A stretch of DNA of 64,000 nt, from NCBI GenBank assembly GCA_023548195.1, contig JAJHZJ010000800.1:1-64000 (forward strand), read 5' to 3'. The position numbers and the translations under genes are program-made. The notes under the pieces were generated by a model. It was not told the DNA's origin and searched no databases. It was given only the letters and a program-made list of their open reading frames with translations. Of this stretch, positions 35,149 to 43,902 are shown piece by piece (position 1 is the stretch's first letter; each line of letters begins with the position of its first letter). The DNA comes from Bettongia penicillata ogilbyi (lineage: Eukaryota; Chordata; Mammalia; Diprotodontia; Potoroidae).

Positions 35149-36881
35149 CTATAGGGGAAACCCATTCATTAGCTTCCGCCTCTCATTCCCCTTGAGGAGT
35201 ACCCTGCCTGGAAGACATTACTTTGGTCTATAATAATAATAAACAACAAAAATAATAATTATTATAACTAGCATCTATACAGTACCTATGTGCCAGGAAC
35301 CATGTTAAGCACTTTACAATTATTATTTCATTTTATCCTCACAACAACTCTGAGAGGTATTATTAACTCCATTTTGCAAATGGAGAAACATTATTATCTA
35401 ATGGTAACTATTTGTTACTGTTCAGTCGTTTCAGTCATGTCCACCCCTCCATGACCCCATCTCGGGTTTGCTTGGTGAGGATACTGGAATGGTTTGCCAT
35501 TTCCTTCTCTAGAGTCACATAGTAGGTATCTGAAGCCAGATTTGAACTTAGGAAGATGAGTCCTTCCTGACTCCAGGCCTGCTGCCTAATAATGATGATG
35601 ATGGTGATGACAATGATCTCCATTTTACAAATAAGAAATTGAGGGAAAGGTTGGAGTGACTTGCCCAGGACCACACAAATGGTAAATATATGACGCCAAA
35701 TCTGAACTCAGATCTTTCTGACTCCAGGCCCAGTGTGCTATCCACTGTGCCACTAATAAGTGAGGCCAAGTCACACACCCCAAATGATGGACATCTGCTA
35801 GGAAGCCTTGGAGATAATCAGGACTTACAGAATCATACAAACTCTGCTAGTGGACTTTCTAATCCTTTCTCCTTAAACATCATCATCAATTGTTAAATTT
35901 AGAGCTTATCAACTGTTAAATTTAGAGCTTGAAAGAACCCTAAAGATCACCTAGTCCCACCCATTCATTTTACAAATGAGGTAACTGGGGCCCTGGGGAA
36001 GGTAGGCAGTACAGTGAGGATACAGCATTGGGCTTGGAATCAGGAAGACTCATCTTCCTGAGTTTAAATCTGGTCTCTGACACCTACTAGCTATGCAACC
36101 CTTCACTTTACCCTCTTTGCCTCAGTTTCCTTATCTGTAAAATGAGTTGGAGATGGAAATGACAAACCACTCCAATATCTCTGACAAGAAAATCCCAAAT
36201 AGGGTCATGAAGAGTTGGACATGACTGAAACAACTGAGACCCAAAAAGGAACAGTGAACTTCCCAAGATCACACAGTTAGTTGGGATTAGCATTCAGGTC
36301 TGTCAGCTTTCAGGCTGATATTCTTTTTTGCTACCCCCTCCCCCATTTTGCATTTTTATTATATTGGAGCTGAGCACAGTAAGCTGACCACCCTGGAAAC
36401 CCTATGTAACACTAATTCTGCCCAAGACTGGGGCAGGTTTTGCAAACCTGGAGGTAGCTCTCTCCCCACCCAGAGGTTTACAGCAATTCTTGCCTCCTCA
36501 CTTGAACACAACCAGGTAGGAAAGCTATAAAGAACTCTTCAGTGCCTGCTTCAGGTCAACAGCCAATTTAGTTTGTTTCTTCACCATGTGATGAGCTGAC
36601 AAGAAACAGTTATAGAATACCTACACATGTACTGAAGGCTGCACATGCTCAGTAGAGAGTATACATTTTCATAAGGACTGGGCTTGTATCGGTCAGTGTC
36701 CCATTATATCCATTTAGTGGGTTATCCTCACAGAACCTTGCCAGCTTTATGTAAATTTTCTAACAAAGAAGACTTTTTGTGGAAAGAGCCACCAGGTAGT
36801 CAATTCCTTGCTACACTCTCAACCCCTAACGACACATGGTCAATTCTTCACTGTGCAAGAATGCATGGTCCAGAGCGCACG

Positions 36882-36924
<43 letters not shown>

Positions 36925-37056
36925 TCATAACTCCACATTTCTGTCTCCTCCAGAACAGAACATATCTCATCTCATCCCTGTGTGTCCTCCTTTTCCACAC
37001 TGCAGGCCCTGCCCTTCAGGGTTCCTCTTTGATTCCCAACCTCTGGTTGGACTCAC
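35149..37056. repeat. Intron 10-11: SINE cluster and CG/CA repeat
   Basis: SINE pieces lie at about 35225-35600 and 35600-35760 (minus), and 36000-36245 (plus). The 36875-36920 stretch is an alternating (GC)n(AC)n tract. The remainder is unassigned. Confidence 0.7.
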
Positions 37057-37264
37057 CTCTCCCCAGGGCCCTGAGCTCCATGCTGCACACCTGTGCAGGT
37101 TGCAGGACCTTGTGTTTGGGGGCCTCCCTGGCAGGGTTGCACATGAAGATTCTTCCGTTGCCTCCTCTGTGCCTGCCCCATCGGATATAACACAGTAGAC
37201 ATGTCGGGACTGGGAACCTCCTCCACATGGAGCTGAGCAGGCACTCCATGGCCCAGTCTTCCAA
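37057..37264 (-). CDS. PAPLN: PAPLN exon 10: TSP1 repeat 3 and start of repeat 4
   Basis: A 208-nt exon after TTGCAG and before GTGAGT. It contains WKTGPWSACSAPCGGGSQSR, VYCVISDGAGTEEATEES and CAAWSSGPWGE. The motif CSAPCGG has Pro where O-fucosylated repeats carry Ser/Thr; human has Ser there as I recall. An earlier GT (37090) was rejected because only the longer exon gives phase 0 and the conserved CAAW...GPWGE end. A CG/CA repeat starts 137 nt downstream of the donor. Confidence 0.94.
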
Positions 37265-37489
37265 CTGCAAAGGGAGAAGGAAGCTAGACCATATATGGGT
37301 TCTTATGCAGGAAAAGCATTGAGTAGGAAGCTTCTTCCCTCCATCACCCAACCTCCTCAGGCTCCTGCCCATCTCCTAAACAGGAGACTGCCACTAATAT
37401 ACTGAAACTGCTCATTCACATCTCTCCAGTGAAAATCAGTCCCAGTTAGCATGAGGGGGAAGGCATTGGATGAAAAGGAAGGAGACCCT

Positions 37490-38095
37490 GGATTCCAGTT
37501 TTGTCCCCATCACTAACTTACTATGGGATTCTGGATAAGTCACTCAACCTTTCTGTAAAACGGTAATAAAGGAAATAACAAAAACAATCATGCAATCATA
37601 ATAACCATAGCTCTCTATTGTGGGAATCAAATGAAGTACATAATAATATTTAAAAACTGATTTTCCCAAAGCACAGGACTGATCATTTCATCCCCTCACA
37701 CAATAAACTCCAATGGCTCCTTACTACCTTCAGGACCAAATATCAAATACTTGGCATTTTTTTTGGCTTTGTATCTTTTGTTATTTTGTTTCTTCTCTCT
37801 CATGGCTCTTCCCATTAGTTCTAATTCTTATTTACATTGTGACTAATGTGAAAATATTTTGTGAAATTTATAAGATATAATGTACAATAGGTACATATAC
37901 CTATTGTATAGGTAATATATATAAGGTACAATATATAACGTGGAATTTCATATGAATACATAAGTAGACCCTCTATCAGACTGCACACCATCTTGGGGAG
38001 GGGGTGAAGAGGAGGGGGAGAAAATTCAAAACTCAAAATCTTATGAAAGTGAATGTTGAAAAATAAAAATTCATTAATTAATTTTTAAAAAATAC
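37490..38095 (+). repeat. MIR-type SINE and L1 3' end, intron 9-10
   Basis: About 37490-37660 is a MIR-type SINE. About 37770-38095 is an L1 3' end with 'gactaatgtgaaaat', 'gaatgttgaaaaata' and an A-rich tail, both on the plus strand. Confidence 0.65.
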
Positions 38096-38162
38096 TGTTT
38101 GGCTCTTTAAACTTTTCACGGCATGGCCTCTTTTCCATTTTTCCAGTGTTCTTAACATATCA

Positions 38163-38498
38163 CAGTTATCTCTTCCACATCAAGACTTTCCCCATCACAG
38201 TTTCAATATATTGTGGGTCAGCGTAAGAAGTTAAATGGGAATTTTCGGGGAGTTTTTTGGAAGCCACAGACAACAAGTGAAGGCCAACAGATAAAACAGA
38301 AAAGGTTTCAGAACTCAGAAATGCATAAAATATATGCACAGTATTGTATAACATCAGCATATTTTATCTTTTAATGCCATAATAATTTAGACTTCTTCTG
38401 TGGTACGAAAGGAAGGCTGAAAAATTTTACATGAATTTTCCAAGTCCAAGGGACACTGTCCCTAACCCCCACCTCCGCAGATGTGGAAGAGATAACTG
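38163..38498. mobile_element. MITE, family A copy 3
   Basis: 336 bp, beginning CACAGTTATCTCTTCCACAT and ending GATGTGGAAGAGATAACTG, colinear with copy 1 throughout ('tatattgtgggtcagcgtaa', 'gggagttttttggaagcc'). It interrupts an L2-like stretch. Confidence 0.85.
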
Positions 38499-39398
38499 TA
38501 CTTTCTTCCCTCTTAATTCTAGTGCCTACTCTCTCTTATTATTTCCTATTTATTCTATATATAGCTTGTTTGTATATGTTAATTCTCTTGTCATCTCTAC
38601 CATTAGACTGTGAGTTCCTACCACTGTCTTTTGCCTCTTTTTGCATCCTAGTACATAGCAGATTCTTTTTGTTTCAGGGTTTTTTTTGGGGGGGGGTGGG
38701 GGGAGATGGGCATTGTTTGTCTGTTTTAATCAGGGTTAAGTTGAATTGCCCGGGTCATACAGCTAGTAAGTGTCTAATGCCTAAGGTCAGATTTGAACTC
38801 AGGTCCTCCTGACTCCAGAGTTGGTGCTCTATCCACTGAGTCACCCAGCCACCCTTCATAGTAAATTCTTAATAAATATTTGACTGACTGCTCCCACGTA
38901 CTCTCTGATCCAGTGGCATTGGTCTTGCTGATCCCTGAACGAGATGCTCCATCTCCGCCCTCCATTCATTTTCCCCGGCTGTCCCCAGAGCCTAGAATGC
39001 TCTCCCTCTCTGTCTCTGCCTCTTACTTTCACTCTGTTCCTTTAAAACTCAGCTCAGATCCCAATTTCTCAGAAGGCTTTTCTGTCCGTCCCTGTCCCTG
39101 CAGGTGTTTATCCTCTAGTGACCTTTCCTGTTTACTTTCCACTTTAGACTCTTCATACCTTCTATATACAATTTTTTTTTGCATATTTAAGTCCCAGTTA
39201 GAATTCAAGTTTCTTGAATTGAATTCTTGTATTTTTGCCATTCATTGCTTTCCAGTGCACAGCAAAATTCCTGACACACATTAAGTGCTTAATAAATGCT
39301 TGTTGGCTGCTTAAATGACTAATAATGGCCACTAACTTTTATATAGCATTTGAAGGTTTGCCGAGCACTTTTATATATACATTATCTCATTTGATCCT
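38499..39398 (+). repeat. L2 fragments and SINEs, intron 9-10
   Basis: L2 3' ends lie at about 38500-38660 and 38870-39300 (ending 'cttaataaatgcttgttggc'). A minus-strand SINE of the 'gtgctctatccactgagtc' type lies at about 38735-38870. From 39300 begins a minus-strand MIR copy that continues at 39679. Confidence 0.7.
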
Positions 39399-39408
39399 CA
39401 TAACCACC

Positions 39409-39413
<5 letters not shown>

Positions 39414-39439
<26 letters not shown>

Positions 39440-39663
39440 GGTATTTAACAATGTAAAAGTTGAATTTTATTGCTAACAGAGGAAGATTCTTCAGGTAAGA
39501 ATAAAAAGTCTTAAATATTGATGGTGTAATAGGGATTATTTAGTACAAATTTCCAACCGATATAGAAACTTCATTCTCAGAATGCATTGCAGATAACCCA
39601 CCTCCTTGATAAGAGGTTATCTAGCATTTTTTTTACATACTTTGAATATCATAATACTTTTTA
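39414..39663 (-). mobile_element. Retrocopy of an mRNA 3' end (unidentified source)
   Basis: A 250-bp insertion with a run of about 25 A on the minus strand (39414-39438 is T on the plus strand) and AATAAA at 39466-39471, about 26 nt before the poly(A). A perfect 15-bp target duplication CATAACCACCTTCTT lies at 39399-39413 and 39664-39678. It interrupts a minus-strand MIR SINE. The body has no long frame and no similarity I recognise, so it looks like the reverse-transcribed 3'UTR of a cellular transcript. Confidence 0.8.
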
Positions 39664-39678
39664 CATAACCACCTTCTT

Positions 39679-41617
39679 AATAATATTAACCAATAATGGT
39701 ATTATTATCCCATTTGACAGATCAGGAAACTGAGGGCTTTAAAAGAGCTTTTTAAACTGAAGTTACGGGATTTGTGCTGGGTCACACAGCTAATTCATGA
39801 TAGAGGCAGATTCGAATCCAGTTCTTTCAGACTCCAAGTTCAGTACTCTCTTCACCACATATCCAGATTTTAGACCAGACTTGGTTGTCACTTTTTCTCT
39901 TCTAGGTCTCAGTTTCCCCTTTTGTAAAATGAGGGGATTTGGACACAATCTGAATTCATAAGGTATTGTTATTTATCTCACTGTGTCACCTTCTCTCCTG
40001 TAGATTCCTGTCCTTGCTCCCACCACCACTCCATCACCCCTAGAGCTTCTGGGACTTGATTTCAAAACTGGCATTTTCCCAGAAGACAAAACTCAGCCAA
40101 CAGAGAAGCTGAAAGGAGGATTTGGAACAGCTTGAAACAGCTTGAAACAGCAAAGATCATCTAGGTTCCCAGACTCTATGGTGGCCATGCAAAAGCTCCA
40201 GTGACCGCCACCTTCCCCACTAAGGGGGCAGAGAGAGAGAGAAGCCCCAACACCAGTCCAAGGTCCCTGCCCAGCTGAGGGAGGCTCTCAGTGGGCCCAT
40301 TGCTGCAGGCATGAGAATGTCCACAGTGCATGGCCAGACTGACAGAGAGATGGTACTCCCGGATGCCCACCCTCGCCCACGGTTACCTTTTCCCACACAT
40401 GCCTCGGGTTCGGTCACGGCTCCACATTCTTGGCAGGTGGAGGTATGAGATCCTTTGTGCACAGAACAAAGGGGTTTGCAAGGACCAGTAAGAGCATTTC
40501 TCCTTCTGAGATCATGGAAGAAAGGGCCATGCAGCCCTTGCATCTGTCTTCCCTGGGAGGCTCCCCAGGTTAGTCTCTGACCCAGTGACTCCATGAGCTT
40601 CACATTAGGCTGGGAGGCCTCAGAAGCACAAACTCCATCCATCCATCCGTAACCCCACCACAGAATGCCCTACCTGTGGCAAAAGGATGCCAACCAGAGT
40701 CTTCTGGTGCTCAAATGGGACCATCTGAGATGCAAACCACCATCCTCCTAGAAGGAGGTCTAAGGGTGTCTTGAGATACCAAAGGCCTAGACTGATCCTT
40801 CTCTAAGACATGAAAATATGAGTTCCTCTCATAGATCCACACGGATCTGATGTGGCAGGTGAGGCAGGGGTGGAGGAAGGGTGAGGGCCACCAAGTCCAT
40901 CCTGATTCTAAGTCCTTTGTCTGGAGAGGACTCTGTGTGCCTCGGATATGTGCCTAAATAGGGGCCCCTGGAAGCGCATTTTAGGAGTATGGTGGTTTGC
41001 GTCTCACATGGCCCTCTTTAAGCTCTTCAAGGCTCCAAATGACTTCTCTCTGAATAGGAGCCCCTCCTTACTGAGGCAGAGCTACAGGCTGTAGGTCTAT
41101 TCTTCTCCTCCACAGCCTCTCCTGCCCCACGTCAGGAGAAAGAGGGCGACAGGAAATGGTTATATCAGGAGGCTGAAATGCCATGACACTCATGCCCTCT
41201 CGCCTTTCCCTCTCAAGAGTCCCTTCCCTCTACTCTGCATGTATCTTCTATCTGCCCAATGGTTTATATGAAGCCTTCCCCATTGGAAGATGCCCTTGAG
41301 GGTAGGGACTGTGTTTACCTATATGCTTAACATATAAGGAGCACTTAATAAATGCTTGCTAAGCAACTGCTGAATTTCACAACGCCGGAAGAAGGATCAC
41401 TTTCCCTGACACTCCCTTTCAATCTTTACCCTGGTCAATATTTGCCAGATGTTCCACTCTTACACCCAGGTGAGTAATTCCTATCTTGTCCCTTTCCCAA
41501 GTCCTGAACCCCATGAGACCATCTATGCTGGAGAAGGGACTAACCCTGATAACGTGTGGCCCAAAGCTCCGCCGAAGGGAGGAAGGGTCACGGGGAGGTA
41601 GGAGGGGCAGAGCTCAC
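39679..41617. repeat. Intron 9-10, right part: MIR remainder, L2 end, little else
   Basis: About 39679-39865 is the rest of the MIR copy split by the retrocopy. About 41150-41370 is an L2 3' end ('gcacttaataaatgcttgct'). The 39900-41150 stretch shows no repeat I recognise; it contains a possible cryptic exon (see findings). Confidence 0.65.
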
Positions 41618-41744
41618 CGCTTGGTTTGTGGACAGTCTTGAAGGTTGCAAGTCCGATTATCAGATGGCTGGGGTTTATGCCGGCACATATGATCAGGGTA
41701 AATCTCATTGTCGATGGTGCAAAATACCATGCGTGTCTGATAAC
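41618..41744 (-). CDS. PAPLN: PAPLN exon 9: TSP1 repeat 2, second half
   Basis: A 127-nt exon after TGACAG and before GTGAGC. It contains YQTRMVFCTIDNEIYPDHMC and NRTCNLQDCPQTK, the four remaining cysteines of TSP1 repeat 2. It ends in phase 2, splitting an Arg codon completed by the first base of exon 10. Confidence 0.94.
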
Positions 41745-42006
41745 CTGTCAAGAAAGGGAACCCAGGTGAACTGGGCACTGCCTGGAGACCTGCGTCCCCA
41801 AAAGTGTCACAATCTCACTTTGGCAGCGAGGGGAGGAGGATCCCAGGCATTAAAGGAGCTGGGTACCTCCTGGTTCTGTGGGCCCTCACCCTTCCTTGGG
41901 ACCTTTCTCTACTTTCACCTCCTTAGACCTTGGACCCTCCTCTCTCCTCTTGAGCGCTCTTGTGCTCAGCTCTAAGGTGACCTATCCCCTCTCCTGTCCC
42001 CCTTAC

Positions 42007-42130
42007 CTCCTCCACATTCCGCACTGCAATCACTCCAGGAGCCATGATTCCAGCTGAAGCCAGCGTTCAGGGGCCGCCGGGGCAGGTAATATTCGTACTG
42101 CACCCCTGGGTTGGGTTCTTGGCTGATAAG
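42007..42130 (-). CDS. PAPLN: PAPLN exon 8: end of spacer and start of TSP1 repeat 2
   Basis: A 124-nt exon after ATTTCAG and before GTAAGG. It reads LISQEPNPGVQYEYYLP then FSWNHGSWSDCSAECGGG. The TSP1 motif has Glu where the O-fucosylation consensus (C-S-x-S/T-C-G) needs Ser or Thr; human papilin, as I recall it, has the same substitution. Its acceptor lies only 84 nt downstream of a long CA/CATA-type repeat in the transcript. Confidence 0.95.
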
Positions 42131-42213
42131 CTGAAATGGAGGAAAGAAATCACCTACTTCCAAACCAGTGAAGAAGACCCAAATTTCCTGTCCCATTTCT
42201 CCATTTCCTAGGG

Positions 42214-42369
42214 TTGTGTGTGTGTGTATGTGTGTGTGTGTATGTGTGTATGTGTGTGTGTATGTGTGTGTGTATGTGTGTGTATGTGTGTGTATGTGTG
42301 TGTATGTGCGTGTATGTGTGTGTGTGTGTATGTGTGTGTGTGTGTATGTGTGTGTGTGTGTGTGTGTGT
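42214..42369. repeat. Long TG/TATG microsatellite next to exon 8
   Basis: About 155 bp of alternating 'tg' with 'tatg' interruptions on the plus strand, so CA/CATA on the transcribed side. It ends 84 nt upstream of the exon 8 acceptor. Confidence 0.95.
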
Positions 42370-42384
42370 ACATTTTGTATTAGA

Positions 42385-42600
42385 AATAATCGTAATACGT
42401 TACATTTGTGAAGGGGTTCCAAGTTTACGAGGTACTTCTCATTCTCTCACTTGAGCCCCAAAATTAAATAGCAAGGTGAGTCTTACAAGATTTGTGAACC
42501 TCATTCTACAGATAAGGGACCCCAAATCCAAATGATTTGCCCATAACTGCCACAATCAGCAAGTTTCAGAGGCAGGGTTCAAGCCCAAGCCACTCAGTGT
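42385..42600 (-). repeat. MIR-type SINE, minus strand
   Basis: The MIR core is visible on the minus strand ('cattctacagataaggga', 'ttgcccataactgccac', 'gcagggttcaagcccaag'). Confidence 0.65.
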
Positions 42601-43131
42601 TCCCTCCATTGCCTCTACCCACACTACTGCTGGAGTGGAGAAGAGGATGGGCCTGAGAAATGGGGTGGTGCAATGAACCTGAGAATCAGGACCCCTGGCT
42701 TCCAATCCTGCCCGAGACCTACCCTTAGGACCCATTCTGGCCCCACCTTCCCTATTCATTCTGTTTTGCTCTCTCCCTTCCTCTTCATCTCCCTCCCTTT
42801 TGACTTAGAGACCAGGGATCAATGCTTGTACCAAGATTTCCTAGCTCAAGGTTCTTCTGTCTGTATGTCATGTACTCTAGAAGTCTGATGAAGGCCATGG
42901 ATTCCTTCTCAGAATAATTTTTTAATGCATAAGATAAAATGCATAGTAAAGGAAACCAGTTATACTGAAATACAATTATTAAAATATTTTCTAAAACCTA
43001 AGCCTGGGTTAAGAACCTGCTGCTTCCAGAACAAATACCAAGGTGTGAATAAAAATGCTATACCATGTAAAGCCCTATTGCTATAGCAAACCTTAATGAA
43101 ACTCTCCACATTCTCAGTGTAGACGTTAGCC

Positions 43132-43313
43132 CAGAGGTGGGGAACTTACAGCCTCGAGGCCATATGTTGCCTCCAGGTCCTCAGGCGCAGCTCTCTGACT
43201 GAATCCAAACTTCACAGAACAAATCCCCTTCATAAAAGGATTTTTTCTGTAAAACTTAGACTCACTCAAAAGGACCTACATGTGTCCTTGAGGCTGAAGG
43301 TTCCCCTCTTCTG
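43132..43313. mobile_element. hAT-like MITE downstream of exon 7
   Basis: 182 bp from CAGAGGTGGGGAAC to GTTCCCCTCTTCTG, inverted ends matching at 12 of 14. The 8-bp flanks CGTTAGCC and GATTAGCC match at 6 of 8. The text 'gcctcgaggccatatg' is typical of mammalian hAT relics. Confidence 0.75.
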
Positions 43314-43406
43314 GATTAGCCTCTTAACAAACCAAGCATCATCCCTACTTAGTGGGTTAGAGATGCGGGACAGAGAGGACCAGCAATTTCCACAGGCTTC
43401 ACTCAC

Positions 43407-43579
43407 CTCGATGACCAGGGGCTCTGAGGTTGGGCCCCGGGCATGAAGGTGCTCAGGTGCCAGGTCCCCTTCAGAGCCTCGTTCATACTGAAGGATGGTG
43501 CTGGCCACCGGCAGGGCCTGGCCAAACTCTATCGTCCAGTGGCCATTCAGGTAGTATTCCCCCCGTACGTTCTTCACTG
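43407..43579 (-). CDS. PAPLN: PAPLN exon 7: spacer
   Basis: A 173-nt exon between CCACAG and GTGAGT. It contains KNVRGEYYLNGHWTIEF, VASTILQYERGSEGDLAPEH and RGPTSEPLVIE, nearly identical to placental papilin as I recall it. It ends in phase 0. Only 242 nt of intron separate it from exon 6. A small hAT-like element lies just downstream. Confidence 0.96.
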
Positions 43580-43821
43580 CTGTGGGATGAAAAGAAAAAG
43601 GAAAAAAGAGGAAGAAGGGAGTAGCCAGAAAAGTCCCATCCCAGCTGATGTCTTATAGTTCTGACTATGCTTCCTCCCCTCCCCTGTGGCCCAACCCCCC
43701 AATCCACAAGTACAATGTTCTCAGTTTGGGGATTTAGGACCGGGATTTGATCCTGTAGCCAGATTCTCCCTAGGGATTGGCCTCAGGAAGTATGAGGGCA
43801 AGATCAGCTGTGAGTCCCTAC

Positions 43822-43902
43822 CCAGGAAATTCCTGCTGGCTATGGCTTCTGCAATATGGATGCTGGTGGCTCCTGCAGGAATTACCAAAATCTGGTTGTA
43901 AC
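43822..43902 (-). CDS. PAPLN: PAPLN exon 6: spacer, first strand pair
   Basis: An 81-nt exon after CCCTCAG and before GTAGGG. It reads GYNQILVIPAGATSIHIAEA then IASRNFL, the conserved start of the spacer fold (IP-x-GAT-x-I-x-I-x-E in ADAMTS family members). Phase 1 at both ends. Confidence 0.95.

Noticed and set aside
37091..37091. Alternative donor for exon 10 at 37090-37089 (CACAG then GTGTGC)
   Set aside because: It would leave phase 2 against a phase 0 exon 11 and lose the conserved CAAW to GPWGE segment. The GTGAGT donor at 37056 fits both.
36684..37198. 168- and 120-codon plus-strand frames
   Set aside because: They overlap PAPLN exon 10 on the opposite strand and run through the CG/CA repeat; shadow frames.
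40220..40642. 140-codon open frame on the minus strand
   Set aside because: It spans sequence with no similarity I recognise, lies in a PAPLN intron, and has no supporting context. Only its Cys-rich middle has exon-like borders, which is reported separately as a weak finding.
41972..42454. Frames of repeated Thr-His or Cys-Val in both strands
   Set aside because: They are translations of the TG/TATG microsatellite. The true coding part is only exon 8 at 42007-42130. The array is also not a CRISPR, since it has no spacers.
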